Below, in pieces: positions 32,227 through 41,071 of a stretch of 41,071 nucleotides of DNA (its first letter is position 1; each line of letters opens with the position of its first letter). Origin of the DNA: Bacillota bacterium (GTDB lineage: Bacteria; Bacillota; Negativicutes; Sporomusales; CTSoil-080); contig JAGGAD010000055.1 of the NCBI GenBank assembly GCA_017889625.1, positions 1 through 41,071 on the forward strand. The letters are read 5' to 3'. The position numbers were made by a program, and so were the translations under genes. The notes under the pieces were generated by a model that was not told where the DNA came from, made no database searches, and saw only the letters and a program-made list of their open reading frames with translations.

Positions 32227-34293
32227 ATGAGTATGGTGCCAAAGCTTAAGACCGCATATCAGGAAGGTAGTGCTTCATTTCAGGTGAGTGCTCCGTTTGT
32301 GCCTACTGGTGATCAGCCACAGGCGATTGACAAGTTGACTGCAGGAATAAATAATGGCAATTGGGCTCAGGTTTTGTTAGGGGCTACAGGCACTGGTAAG
32401 ACATTTACCATGGCAAAGGTAGTTGAAGCAGTACAAAAACCGACTTTGGTCATTGCGCACAATAAAACTTTGGCAGCTCAGCTAGCCAGCGAATTTAAAG
32501 AGTTTTTTCCGAATAATGCAGTGGAGTATTTTGTAAGCTATTATGACTTCTATCAACCTGAGGCCTATATTGCCCAAACGGATACTTATATTGAAAAGGA
32601 CGCATCAATCAATGATGAAATTGATAAACTCCGTCACTCAGCGACAAGCTCGTTATTTGAACGGCGTGATGTAATTGTGGTGGCTAGTGTGTCTTGTATC
32701 TATGGATTGGGTTCACCAGAGGACTACTACAATCTTGTGTTGTCGATACGGCAGGGGCAGATACGAGACAGAGATGATATCTTGCGGCGATTAGTAGATA
32801 TCCAGTATGAACGTAATGATATTAATTTTGTGCGTGGTACTTTTCGGGTTAGGGGTGATGTTATTGAGGTTTTTCCGGCGGCATATGGTGAAAAAGCTGT
32901 GCGTATTGAATTGTTTGGGGACGAAGTTGAGAGAATCTTAGAAGTTGATACTTTGACAGGTGAGATACTTGCTGAACGTAAGCATATTGCTATTTATCCG
33001 GCTTCGCATTATGTTTCATCAAGGGAGAACCTATTGCGGGCGGCAGCTGATATTGAAAAAGAAATGGAGAATAGACTATCTGAACTTAATTCGGCGGATA
33101 AGGTACTGGAGGCTCAACGGTTGAGTCAGCGGACGAAGTATGATTTAGAAATGATGTTGGAAATGGGCTATTGTTCAGGAATTGAAAATTATTCACGACA
33201 CCTTACTGGTAGAAAGCCTGGTGAAGCGCCATATACGTTGCTTGACTACTTTCCCGATGATTTTCTTATTATTGTAGATGAATCCCATGTCACTATGCCA
33301 CAGCTTAGGGCAATGTATGCTGGCGATCGTTCACGTAAGACCTCGCTAGTGGAGAACGGTTTTCGATTGCCATCGGCATATGATAATCGTCCGCTTAAAT
33401 TTGACGAGTTTGTTGAACGTATCAATCAAATAATTTATGTATCTGCTACTCCGTCGGCGTATGAACTCGAGGTAGCAAATCAGGTAGCTGAACAAATTAT
33501 ACGTCCTACCGGTCTTTTAGACCCAGCGGTTGAGGTACGACCGATAAAAGGTCAGATGGATGATCTTTTAACTGAAATTAAGATTCGGGCAGTTAACAAT
33601 GAACGGGTTCTGGTTACTACACTCACTAAGCGAATGGCGGAAGACCTTACTGAGTATTTGAAAGAAATGGGTGTGAGGGTGCGGTATTTACATTCGGAAA
33701 TAGTTACTATTGAGCGAGTGGAAATTATCCGTTCATTTCGGGCTGGTGACTTCGATGTTTTGGTTGGTATTAACCTTCTTAGGGAAGGCCTTGATTTGCC
33801 AGAAGTGACGTTGGTTGCGATTCTGGATGCTGATAAGGAAGGTTTTTTGCGCTCGGAGACGTCGCTAATTCAGACTATTGGTCGAGCGGCTCGTAATGTT
33901 AATGGCCTGGCTATTATGTACGCTGATCGTATTACCGAATCAATGCGTCGGGCGATCAATGAGACTAATCGCCGACGCGTGGTTCAAGACGATTATAATA
34001 GTAAGCATGGAATTATTCCCAAGACGATTCAGAAGCGGGTTAAGGATTTAATTGAAACAACCAAGGTCGTTGAGGAAAGTGCCGATTATCATAGTGTACG
34101 GATAGAACGGTTGCAGACAATGACTCGCAAAGAGTCTACTGAGCTTATTACTAAGCTTGAAAAGGAAATGCGTCAAGCGTCTAAAATGCTCGAGTTTGAG
34201 AAGGCTGCCGAATTGCGTGATGCTATTATGGAGATTCGGCAGATGGTGGCGGATATGCCTCTTGATAAACAAGAAAAGAAAAAGCGTCGCTGA
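32227..34293 (+). CDS. uvrB: Excinuclease ABC subunit B
   Basis: About 688 residues. UvrB is the damage-verifying helicase-like subunit of nucleotide excision repair, loaded by UvrA and then bound by UvrC. Visible: [16 protein letters not shown], Walker A GATGTGKT (about 55-62), beta-hairpin [29 protein letters not shown] near 355, [15 protein letters not shown] near 460, [20 protein letters not shown] and QTIGRAARN. At the C-terminus is the UvrC-binding UVR motif ([20 protein letters not shown]). The start is not certain: ATG 32227 follows GGTGA, but ATG 32215 and TTG 32188 are in frame. Followed 34 bp later by uvrA. Confidence 0.97.
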   Translation: MSMVPKLKTAYQEGSASFQVSAPFVPTGDQPQAIDKLTAGINNGNWAQVLLGATGTGKTFTMAKVVEAVQKPTLVIAHNKTLAAQLASEFKEFFPNNAVEYFVSYYDFYQPEAYIAQTDTYIEKDASINDEIDKLRHSATSSLFERRDVIVVASVSCIYGLGSPEDYYNLVLSIRQGQIRDRDDILRRLVDIQYERNDINFVRGTFRVRGDVIEVFPAAYGEKAVRIELFGDEVERILEVDTLTGEILAERKHIAIYPASHYVSSRENLLRAAADIEKEMENRLSELNSADKVLEAQRLSQRTKYDLEMMLEMGYCSGIENYSRHLTGRKPGEAPYTLLDYFPDDFLIIVDESHVTMPQLRAMYAGDRSRKTSLVENGFRLPSAYDNRPLKFDEFVERINQIIYVSATPSAYELEVANQVAEQIIRPTGLLDPAVEVRPIKGQMDDLLTEIKIRAVNNERVLVTTLTKRMAEDLTEYLKEMGVRVRYLHSEIVTIERVEIIRSFRAGDFDVLVGINLLREGLDLPEVTLVAILDADKEGFLRSETSLIQTIGRAARNVNGLAIMYADRITESMRRAINETNRRRVVQDDYNSKHGIIPKTIQKRVKDLIETTKVVEESADYHSVRIERLQTMTRKESTELITKLEKEMRQASKMLEFEKAAELRDAIMEIRQMVADMPLDKQEKKKRR

Positions 34294-34327
34294 AAATACT
34301 GCGCAAAGGTTAGTTGGAGGATATGTT

Positions 34328-37159
34328 TTGAAAGATAAAATAATTGTCAAAGGTGCTAGACAAAATAATTTAAAGAACATAGATGTAGAAATTCCCCGGG
34401 ATCAACTGGTGGTTATAACCGGGCTTAGCGGTTCAGGCAAATCATCACTGGCGTTTGATACGATATATGCTGAAGGACAGCGGCGATATGTAGAATCGTT
34501 GTCGGCGTATGCACGCCAGTTTTTGGGGCAGATGGATAAGCCCGAGGTTGACTATATTGAAGGTTTATCGCCAGCCATTTCAATTGACCAAAAGACTACC
34601 AGCCGAAATCCGCGGTCAACGGTTGGAACTGTGACTGAAATATATGATTACTTGCGGCTTATGTTTGCCCGGGCGGGGCGGCCTCATTGTCCTAAGTGCG
34701 GCAATGCTATTAGTCAGCAAACGGTCGAACAGATGGTAGATCAGATATTGGCGTTACCAGAGGGAACCCGTTTTTCAATATTGGCTCCGGTTGTGCGCGG
34801 AAAAAAAGGCGAACATCAGAAATTGGTGGAGTCTATTCGTAAGGATGGCTATGTTCGGGTTCGGGTAGATGGAAGTATTATTGATGTTACTGAAGTCAAG
34901 CTGGAAAAAAATAAGAAACATTCCATAGAGGTAGTGGTAGACCGAATTGTCATTAGAGATGGTGTTTCGCAGCGGTTGGCAGATTCGCTAGAGATAGCTC
35001 TTAAACTGGCTGCGGGGCTAGTAATTATTGATGTTGTTGACGGAGAAGAAATGGTTTTCAGTCAAAATTTTGCTTGTGTTGATTGTGGCATTAGTTTACC
35101 AGAAATAGCGCCCAGAATGTTTTCCTTCAACAGTCCGTTTGGAGCTTGTCCGGATTGTACCGGTTTAGGAAACAATATGGAAATTGACGTTGCGTTGGTG
35201 GTGCCTAATGGTACTAAGACACTAATTGATGGGGCTATTGCACCGTTGAGTAAAAATACTAATTCTTGGTTTATGTGTCAGTTGGATGCGGTACTAAAAA
35301 AATATGGTCAGTCGCTATATGCTGTTTGGAACGAGTTAGCTGAGGATGTTCAGCAGATTATTTTATGGGGCGCGGGGGACGAGAAGTTTACCTTTACATA
35401 TGAAAATATGCATGGTGAACAGCGACAATATAATTCAGCTTTTGAAGGGGCAATTCCTACACTTAATCGTCGTTATCGGGAAACTTCCTCAGAATGGTCT
35501 CGTGAGGAAATAGAAGAATATATGAGTTCAAAACCATGTCCAACTTGTAAAGGAGCCCGGCTGAAGCCGGAAGCGCTTGCTGTCAGGGTTGGTGGAAAAA
35601 ATATTTACCAGATTACTTGTCAAACTGTTGCTCAGTGCCAGAAATTTTTTTCATCTCTTACCCTTACGATGCGGGAACAGACTATCGCGCATCAAATTTT
35701 GAAAGAAATTAATGCGCGACTGGGGTTTCTTATAAATGTGGGGTTGGATTATTTGACGTTAGACCGAGCCGCTGGTACGTTGAGCGGGGGAGAGGCACAG
35801 CGCATTCGGCTGGCTACTCAGATTGGATCAGGCTTAGTAGGGGTACTATATATTCTCGATGAACCAAGTATTGGTTTGCATCAGCGGGATAATCAACGTT
35901 TGCTTGGCACATTGAAAAAATTGCGAGATTTAGGGAATACATTATTAGTAGTTGAACATGATGAGGATACGATGTATGCTGCCGATCATATTATTGATAT
36001 TGGGCCGGCTGCCGGGGCACATGGTGGCTACGTTATTGCTGAAGGACCAGTGGAGGTAATTAAGGCCTGTGAAGCATCGGTCACCGGACAGTATTTAAGT
36101 GGTCGTAAGAAAATTCCGATTCCCGTGGTTCGGCGTCAACCAAGCAAAAAATGGTTAGAAGTTGTAGGTGCGAGGGAGAACAATCTAAAAAATATCTGCG
36201 TTAAGTTTCCTTTAGCGGTGTTTACTGCCGTTACCGGGGTATCTGGTTCGGGGAAAAGTACGTTAGTCAATGAAATTCTATTTAAGGGTTTGGCGGCGCG
36301 TTTAAATGCTGGTCGCCAGCGCCCTGGTGAGCATAAGGAGATTCGTGGGGTTGAGCATGTCGATAAAATCATCGATATCGATCAATCGCCAATCGGTCGG
36401 ACACCGCGTTCCAATCCGGCTACTTATACTGGGTTATTTGACTATATCCGGGAAGTGTTCAGTCAGACCCCGGAAGCTAAAGTGCGAGGCTATAAGCCGG
36501 GGCGGTTTAGTTTTAATGTCAAAGGGGGGCGTTGTGAGGCGTGTAAGGGGGATGGAATTATAAAAATTGAAATGCATTTTTTGCCAGATGTATATGTCCC
36601 TTGTGAGGTATGCAAAGGAGCTAGGTACAATAGGGAGACTCTTGAAGTATGCTATAAGGGGAAAAACATATCCGATGTGTTGAATATGGTAGTAGATGAG
36701 GCGGTGGAATTTTTCCGGAATCAGCCAAGAATTTACCGGAAGCTTGAGATTATCAAGGATGTCGGTCTTGGGTATATAAAACTGGGACAACCGGCGACGA
36801 CGCTTAGCGGTGGTGAAGCTCAGCGGGTTAAGCTAGCAACAGAACTCGCGCGACGCAGTACCGGCAAGACTTTGTATATTCTTGATGAACCGACTACGGG
36901 GCTTCATACCGCTGATATTCATCGTTTATTAGAAGTTTTGCAACGGTTAGTAGATGGTGGGGACACAGTAGTGGTTATTGAACATAACTTGGATGTAATT
37001 AAGACTGCTGATTATATTATTGACTTAGGCCCGGAGGGCGGTAGCCTTGGAGGAACAATAGTTGGACAGGGGACACCGGAGGATATTGCGGCCATTGCAG
37101 GTTCTTATACTGGACAGTTTTTGCAGCCGATATTAGCACGTGACAAGAAGGAAAAATAA
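34328..37159 (+). CDS. uvrA: Excinuclease ABC subunit A
   Basis: 943 residues, standard length. Damage-sensing ATPase dimer with two ABC modules. N-terminal [16 protein letters not shown], Walker [10 protein letters not shown] (about 31-39), zinc-finger [11 protein letters not shown], a second cysteine set (CVDCG ... CPDC), signature [20 protein letters not shown] near 485, Walker [15 protein letters not shown]. The second module has [16 protein letters not shown] near 637, [20 protein letters not shown] with [26 protein letters not shown] and [16 protein letters not shown]. The TTG start at 34328 is 7 nt after GGAGG; upstream in-frame codons overlap the uvrB end and precede the ribosome site. 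Co-transcribed with uvrB under the SOS boxes. Confidence 0.98.
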   Translation: MKDKIIVKGARQNNLKNIDVEIPRDQLVVITGLSGSGKSSLAFDTIYAEGQRRYVESLSAYARQFLGQMDKPEVDYIEGLSPAISIDQKTTSRNPRSTVGTVTEIYDYLRLMFARAGRPHCPKCGNAISQQTVEQMVDQILALPEGTRFSILAPVVRGKKGEHQKLVESIRKDGYVRVRVDGSIIDVTEVKLEKNKKHSIEVVVDRIVIRDGVSQRLADSLEIALKLAAGLVIIDVVDGEEMVFSQNFACVDCGISLPEIAPRMFSFNSPFGACPDCTGLGNNMEIDVALVVPNGTKTLIDGAIAPLSKNTNSWFMCQLDAVLKKYGQSLYAVWNELAEDVQQIILWGAGDEKFTFTYENMHGEQRQYNSAFEGAIPTLNRRYRETSSEWSREEIEEYMSSKPCPTCKGARLKPEALAVRVGGKNIYQITCQTVAQCQKFFSSLTLTMREQTIAHQILKEINARLGFLINVGLDYLTLDRAAGTLSGGEAQRIRLATQIGSGLVGVLYILDEPSIGLHQRDNQRLLGTLKKLRDLGNTLLVVEHDEDTMYAADHIIDIGPAAGAHGGYVIAEGPVEVIKACEASVTGQYLSGRKKIPIPVVRRQPSKKWLEVVGARENNLKNICVKFPLAVFTAVTGVSGSGKSTLVNEILFKGLAARLNAGRQRPGEHKEIRGVEHVDKIIDIDQSPIGRTPRSNPATYTGLFDYIREVFSQTPEAKVRGYKPGRFSFNVKGGRCEACKGDGIIKIEMHFLPDVYVPCEVCKGARYNRETLEVCYKGKNISDVLNMVVDEAVEFFRNQPRIYRKLEIIKDVGLGYIKLGQPATTLSGGEAQRVKLATELARRSTGKTLYILDEPTTGLHTADIHRLLEVLQRLVDGGDTVVVIEHNLDVIKTADYIIDLGPEGGSLGGTIVGQGTPEDIAAIAGSYTGQFLQPILARDKKEK

Positions 37160-37165
37160 ATAGCA

Positions 37166-37188
37166 AGGCGGGCCAATACGGCCCGCCT
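37166..37188. terminator. Terminator between convergent uvrA and accC
   Basis: AGGCGGGCC (37166-37174) pairs with GGCCCGCCT (37180-37188). On the minus strand it is followed by a T-rich stretch, so it best fits the end of accC; it probably serves uvrA as well. Confidence 0.85.
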
Positions 37189-37193
37189 CATTA

Positions 37194-38528
37194 TCATGAA
37201 TTCATCTGTCGGTTAATAAACTGGGTGTCAATATCACCACTGCAAAATTGGGGATTATCCAATATGCGACGGTGAAAATCGATTGTGGTTTTGATACCTT
37301 CAACGCGAAACTCGGCGAGTGCGCGTTTCATAGTTCGGATAGCTTCGCCACGAGTGCGCCCATGAGATATTACTTTGGCAATAAGTGAGTCGTAGTAAGG
37401 TTGAACGATGCTGCCAGTACATACGCCGCTGTCTACGCGGACATTTGGTCCTCCTGGTTGATGGTAAAAAGTAATTTCTCCGGGGGACGGCAGGAAATTT
37501 AGTGCGGGGTCTTCAGCGTTGATGCGGCACTCAATAGCATGGCCGTTAAATGAAATATCTTCTTGTCTTAAGGACAGTGGCTCGCCGATAGCTAATTGAA
37601 TTTGAGTTTTTACCAAATCAATGCCAGTAACGGCTTCAGTGATACCATGTTCTACTTGGATACGGGGGTTAATTTCCATGAAATAAAAATCTCCGCCATT
37701 TTTATCCATTAAAAATTCTACAGTGCCAATGTTGGTATAATGTACGCTACTTGCAGCACGAATTGCCAATTCACCGACTTTTTGTCGCATAGCATGAGTT
37801 AAGGCGCTTGAAGGAGCTTCTTCAAGTACTTTTTGGTTTCGGCGTTGTAAAGAGCATTCGCGTTCCCCTAAGTGAATAATATGACCATAGCTGTCAGCTA
37901 CGATTTGTACTTCGATATGTCGGGCATCAGCAATATATTTTTCTAAGAAGAATAGGGATTCGCTGTTTGAAGAAGCAGCGATTTTCTCAGCGGCGCGATT
38001 TAAATCTTCTTCAGTATAAGCAACATGAATGCCGCTGCCACCACCGCCAGCGGCTGGCTTAATAATTACCGGGTAACCAATTTCTTTTGCCGCATGACTA
38101 AGATCTGCGACGTTAGTGCTAGGAGCGCTACCCTGAGCCATCGGCAGTCCGGCTTGAAGCATAGCGGATCGGGCCGCATCTTTGTTGCCTACTTTACGGA
38201 TGGTGTCGGCGCGTGGGCCAACGAAAACTAAACCGGCTTGAATGACCATATCTGCAAAGTCCGCATTTTCGGATAGAAAGCCATAACCGGGATGAATTGC
38301 GTCAGCTTGTGAGGCAAGCGCTGCGGCAATAATCGCCTCTCCATATAAGTAACTGTTTTCAGCCGCTGCAGGGCCGATTGGGTAAGCGGCATCAGCCAGA
38401 TGAACATGTAAAGCATCAAGATCGGCGTCGGAATATACGGCAACAGTTTCGATTCCAAGTTCTTGACAAGCTCTTATTACTCTAACGGCTATTTCGCCTC
38501 GATTGGCGATGAGCAGTCGTTTAAACAT
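37194..38528 (-). CDS. accC: Biotin carboxylase subunit (AccC type)
   Basis: 444 residues. ATP-grasp enzyme that carboxylates biotin for acetyl-CoA carboxylase. N-terminus MFKRLLIANRGEIAVRVIRA, YGFLSENADFADM near 84-96, the ATP-binding loop PAAGGGGSGIHVAYTEED near 160-177, IEVQIVADSYGHIIHLGERE and CSLQRRNQKVLEEAPS, then EINPRIQVEH near 285. The loop has Ser where GGGGRGM is usual, and EHGITE replaces EHPVTE/EHTVTE, so this could be a paralogue or the carboxylase of another biotin enzyme. No accB or other subunit gene is adjacent. ATG 38528 lies 8 nt after GGAGG; TTG 38543 is inside that site. Confidence 0.9.
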   Translation of the reverse strand: MFKRLLIANRGEIAVRVIRACQELGIETVAVYSDADLDALHVHLADAAYPIGPAAAENSYLYGEAIIAAALASQADAIHPGYGFLSENADFADMVIQAGLVFVGPRADTIRKVGNKDAARSAMLQAGLPMAQGSAPSTNVADLSHAAKEIGYPVIIKPAAGGGGSGIHVAYTEEDLNRAAEKIAASSNSESLFFLEKYIADARHIEVQIVADSYGHIIHLGERECSLQRRNQKVLEEAPSSALTHAMRQKVGELAIRAASSVHYTNIGTVEFLMDKNGGDFYFMEINPRIQVEHGITEAVTGIDLVKTQIQLAIGEPLSLRQEDISFNGHAIECRINAEDPALNFLPSPGEITFYHQPGGPNVRVDSGVCTGSIVQPYYDSLIAKVISHGRTRGEAIRTMKRALAEFRVEGIKTTIDFHRRILDNPQFCSGDIDTQFINRQMNS

Positions 38529-38571
38529 AACATAGACCTCCAATTACCTTAAATATGTTACTATTAGTTAT

Positions 38572-38586
38572 TAATATCTGGTACTA
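38572..38586 (-). promoter_or_regulatory. FapR-like operator at the accC transcription start
   Basis: Read on the minus strand it is TAGTACCAGATATTA, about 13 of 15 positions against the FapR core TAGTACCTRRTACTA as I recall it. It lies at about +1 to +15 of the accC transcript. FapR represses fatty-acid and phospholipid genes in Bacillota. Confidence 0.5.
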
Positions 38587-38592
38587 TGATTT

Positions 38593-38621
38593 ATTATAAT
38601 ACAAATATTTGGGCAAGGCAA
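38593..38621 (-). promoter_or_regulatory. Sigma-A promoter of accC
   Basis: On the minus strand: TTGCCT (38621-38616), 17 nt, TATAAT (38598-38593). It predicts a start near 38586. Confidence 0.65.
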
Positions 38622-38733
38622 ACGAATTTATGATGTAGTTAATTCACGCTGTATAGTGTTTGAGAAATAAGCGATTTTATGAATAGTGGCGATTATGTAG
38701 TGCTTGGTTAATTTTTGTAAATCGGAGGGTCGT

Positions 38734-40536
38734 ATGACAAGCGAAGTTGAGGAAAAACTTACTCTTTTGCCGGATAATCCTGGCGTATATTTGATGAAGG
38801 ATAGCCAGGATCGTATTATTTATGTTGGCAAGGCGGTTAATCTGAAAAATCGGGTGCGCTCTTATTTTCAAGCTAGCCGTAACCATTCGGTAAAAGTACT
38901 GTCGATGGTGGCGAGAATTGAAGATCTTGAGTATATTGTAACTGCATCAGAGATGGAGGCACTCATTCTTGAATGCAATTTAATAAAAAAACATCGCCCT
39001 AAGTACAATATCAGTTTGAAGGATGATAAAAGTTTTCCTTACATAAAAGTGACGGTGAATGAGAAATTCCCCATGGTTGCGGTGACAAGACGGGTAGTGA
39101 AAGATGGAGCTAAATATTTTGGCCCGTATACAAATGCTGGGGCGGTTTATGAAACTATTAAGTTACTAAAACGCTTGTTCCCATTGCGGAGTTGCCGTTC
39201 ACTTGAGAATGCTAGGCCGTGTCTTCAACACCATATAAAGCGTTGCCTTGCACCATGCACGGGAGAAGTTGAGGTTAATATATATAATGAAATGATTAAG
39301 GCGGTATGCCTCTTCCTTGAGGGGCGCAGTGATGCGGTGGTTAAAGAATTACGGAGGAAGATGTCGGAGGCTGCCGAAAAAATGGAATTTGAACAAGCTG
39401 CGCGGTTAAGGGATCAATTAATGGCAGTAGAGGCAGTGATTGAAAAACAAAATATTGTTACTGGAGCTGGTGATCAAGATGTTATTGGGTTAGCTCGCTC
39501 GGCTGCAGGTAGTTGTGTGCAGGTATTTTTTGTTCGCAGTGGAAAAATGGTGGGGCGTGATTATTATATGATTAGTGGTGGCGAAGACGAAGATGAGGCG
39601 GAAGTAGTAGCGGCATTTATTAAGCAGTATTATAGCCGAGCAACGTTTATACCACGGGAGATTCTATTGCCGGTTAATCTAATGGAGGGGGATCTTTTAG
39701 AAAAATGGTTGAGCGAGCTTAAGGTGGGGCGTGTGATGTTCGAATTTCCTAGGCGTGGGGTAAAGAAAGATTTGGTGACAATGGCCGTAGATAATGCCGC
39801 TATGGTCCTGCGGGAGGCTGCAGTCCGCCTTGAAACTGACGTAGAACGGATGGATGGGGCTGTGCGTGATTTGGCAGAGTATCTTGGGTTGGCAAAGCCG
39901 CCTGACCGCATTGAATGTTTTGATATTTCTCATATTCAAGGCGCTGAAACGGTAGCATCAATGGTGGTATTTGAGAGCGGACGGCCCCAAAAAGATAGTT
40001 ATCGGCGATACAAACTCAAAACTGTGGAAGGAAAACCGGATGATTTTAAATCAATGCAAGAGGTTGTTTCGCGGCGTTATCGCGATAAAACTGGTGTGTT
40101 ACCGGATTTAATTGTTATTGATGGAGGAAAAGGACAGCTTAGTTCGGCGTTAGCGGCCATTCGTGGCGCTGGGGTTAATGAGGTACCGGTGGTTGGCTTA
40201 GCTAAAGAATTTGAACATATTTTTCGTGAGGGAATTAGTGAGCCGCTGATTCTGCCGCGCAATTCTCAGGCCCTTTACCTAATGCAACGTATACGGGATG
40301 AGGCCCACCGTAGTGCGGTCGGCTATCATCGCAAGCTAAGGACTCGGCGAAATATGCTTTCGGTATTAGATCATGTGCCGGGAATTGGTGTAAAACGCCG
40401 CAAAGCGTTATGGGATTATTTTGGTAGTTTGGCTAAAATTAAGGCGGCTCAGATGGATGAATTAGCGGCTGTTCCTGGTATGAACAAGAATGTAGCCGAG
40501 GCTGTGTACGAATTTTTTCGGGGAGGAGAAAAATGA
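38734..40536 (+). CDS. uvrC: Excinuclease ABC subunit C
   Basis: 600 residues. Dual nuclease that incises on both sides of the lesion held by UvrB. The N-terminal GIY-YIG domain (about 10-95) shows NPGVYLMKDSQDRIIYVGKA; the central UVR motif (about 205-235) reads MSEAAEKMEFEQAARLRDQL. Next come the RNase H-like endonuclease domain (about 380-520, ECFDISHIQG, LIVIDGGKGQLSSAL) and two C-terminal HhH units (VPGIGVKRRKALWDYFG, VPGMNKNVAEAV). ATG 38734 is 5 nt after GGAGG; upstream in-frame starts precede that site. No LexA box was seen upstream, in contrast to uvrBA. Ends in an ATGA overlap with mobA. Confidence 0.97.
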   Translation: MTSEVEEKLTLLPDNPGVYLMKDSQDRIIYVGKAVNLKNRVRSYFQASRNHSVKVLSMVARIEDLEYIVTASEMEALILECNLIKKHRPKYNISLKDDKSFPYIKVTVNEKFPMVAVTRRVVKDGAKYFGPYTNAGAVYETIKLLKRLFPLRSCRSLENARPCLQHHIKRCLAPCTGEVEVNIYNEMIKAVCLFLEGRSDAVVKELRRKMSEAAEKMEFEQAARLRDQLMAVEAVIEKQNIVTGAGDQDVIGLARSAAGSCVQVFFVRSGKMVGRDYYMISGGEDEDEAEVVAAFIKQYYSRATFIPREILLPVNLMEGDLLEKWLSELKVGRVMFEFPRRGVKKDLVTMAVDNAAMVLREAAVRLETDVERMDGAVRDLAEYLGLAKPPDRIECFDISHIQGAETVASMVVFESGRPQKDSYRRYKLKTVEGKPDDFKSMQEVVSRRYRDKTGVLPDLIVIDGGKGQLSSALAAIRGAGVNEVPVVGLAKEFEHIFREGISEPLILPRNSQALYLMQRIRDEAHRSAVGYHRKLRTRRNMLSVLDHVPGIGVKRRKALWDYFGSLAKIKAAQMDELAAVPGMNKNVAEAVYEFFRGGEK

Positions 40537-41071
40537 CCGAAAAATTTACAGGAATTGTTTTAGCGGGAGGCCTGAGTACTCGGATGGGCAGAGATAAAGC
40601 CAGTCTGCCGTGGGCAGGAACAAATCTATTGCATACGGTGCTTAACGCGTTGGTGCCAGTATGCCAACAAATTATTGTTGTTACTAATATTGTTAGAGTA
40701 ATTTCTGTTCCGGGCGTGATTGTGGTTAGCGATGAATATCGCGGCTGCGGAGCGTTAGGTGGGATCCACGCCGGCCTTAAGGCATCGGCTAATGAGTATA
40801 ATTTTATTGTTGCCTGTGATATGCCATTTGTTCAAGCGCCAGCGGTTGAATATATGATGCAGTGTGCGGCTGGATATGATGTAGTGGTGCCATACATCGA
40901 TAAACGTTATCATCCGTTACATGCTATATATAACCGACGTTGTTTGCCATATTTTCAGATGATGTTAGATCGGGGCTGCTATCGTATTATTAGCCTTTTT
41001 GAAAATCTAAAAATACGTTTGGTGGAAAAAAGCGAGTTGGCGGCATTCGACTCTTCTTGCATTATGCTGAG
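40533..41071 (+). CDS. mobA: Molybdenum cofactor guanylyltransferase MobA, truncated by window end
   Basis: About 179 residues before the window ends with no stop; the family has about 190-210, so only the tail is missing. The nucleotide-binding start IVLAGGLSTRMGRDKASLPW (8-27) and the metal-binding VACDMPF near 98-104 with GGIHAGL upstream are diagnostic of MobA. It transfers GMP to molybdopterin. ATG 40533 overlaps the uvrC stop (ATGA), with GGGAGGAG 5-10 nt upstream, so expression is coupled to uvrC. It implies a molybdo- or tungsto-bis-MGD enzyme such as formate dehydrogenase in the organism. Confidence 0.93.
   Translation, partial: MTEKFTGIVLAGGLSTRMGRDKASLPWAGTNLLHTVLNALVPVCQQIIVVTNIVRVISVPGVIVVSDEYRGCGALGGIHAGLKASANEYNFIVACDMPFVQAPAVEYMMQCAAGYDVVVPYIDKRYHPLHAIYNRRCLPYFQMMLDRGCYRIISLFENLKIRLVEKSELAAFDSSCIML

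Noticed and set aside
34157-34327. 57-codon N-terminal extension of UvrA
   Set aside because: It lies within uvrB in another frame and precedes the uvrA ribosome site; UvrA homology begins at 34328.
1-41071. CRISPR arrays, insertion sequences, prophage, tRNA or rRNA genes
   Set aside because: I looked for regular direct repeats, transposase or integrase motifs, att-like duplications and the tRNA T-loop pattern and saw none. The GTTCGAAC near 32093 belongs to a LexA box, not to a tRNA.

Overview
The window reads as a vertically inherited chromosomal segment of a motile, probably endospore-forming member of the Bacillota. A Negativicutes/Sporomusa-like or clostridial relative is my best inference. 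The reasons are AT-leaning DNA with frequent TTG/GTG starts behind strong AGGAGG-type ribosome sites, the gene order comFC / yvyF-flgM-flgN-flgK-flgL-(yviE-like)-fliW-csrA-flagellin known from Bacillus, secA-prfB adjacency, a split transketolase, a DUF5693-csaB pair and a sigma-H-type promoter before hpf. I see no insertion sequence, prophage, CRISPR array, tRNA or rRNA. Both edges cut genes: recD2 on the left, mobA on the right.

Layout. 1-2840: the 3' part of recD2, then comFC, which runs tail-to-tail into a short, divergent HD-GYP protein. 3010-12837: a late flagellar block. yvyF and a terminator are followed by flgM, flgN, flgK, flgL, a small YviE-like protein, fliW and csrA. Flagellin, flaG-fliD and fliS-fliT follow. 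Three sigma-28-like promoters sit before flgM, flagellin and flaG. The flagellin leader carries a hairpin with an AGGA loop plus a Shine-Dalgarno, the arrangement expected for CsrA/FliW control of flagellin translation. 12859-13920: an intergenic-rich stretch with a promoter-driven, end-paired structured RNA candidate of about 235 nt, a zinc-ribbon gene and three tandem perfect DnaA boxes. 13920-16560: an amino-acid ABC permease/ATPase pair lacking a binding protein, a cold-shock gene, hpf, and a small unknown gene on the minus strand.

16805-31930: secA, prfB with its programmed +1 frameshift, a DUF2993 protein, DUF5693 protein, csaB, a YitT-type membrane protein, a two-gene transketolase, an M50 peptidase, ftsE, ftsX, an M23 hydrolase with a coiled coil, and a CtpA-type protease. 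ftsX is broken by a frameshift coupled to loss of about 11 residues. 32091-41071: uvrB-uvrA under two LexA-like boxes, a convergent biotin carboxylase gene with a FapR-like operator at its start site, then uvrC translationally coupled to mobA.

The genes fall into four themes. The first is late flagellar assembly with its regulators (FlgM, FliW, CsrA). The second is envelope work: SecA, pyruvylation by CsaB, the FtsEX/M23/CtpA peptidoglycan module and a membrane protease. The third is stationary-phase and stress adaptation (HPF, cold shock). The fourth is SOS-regulated nucleotide excision repair. The points most worth checking are the structured RNA at 12897-13131, the disrupted ftsX, the DnaA-box cluster, and the CsrA, sigma-H and FapR-like sites.
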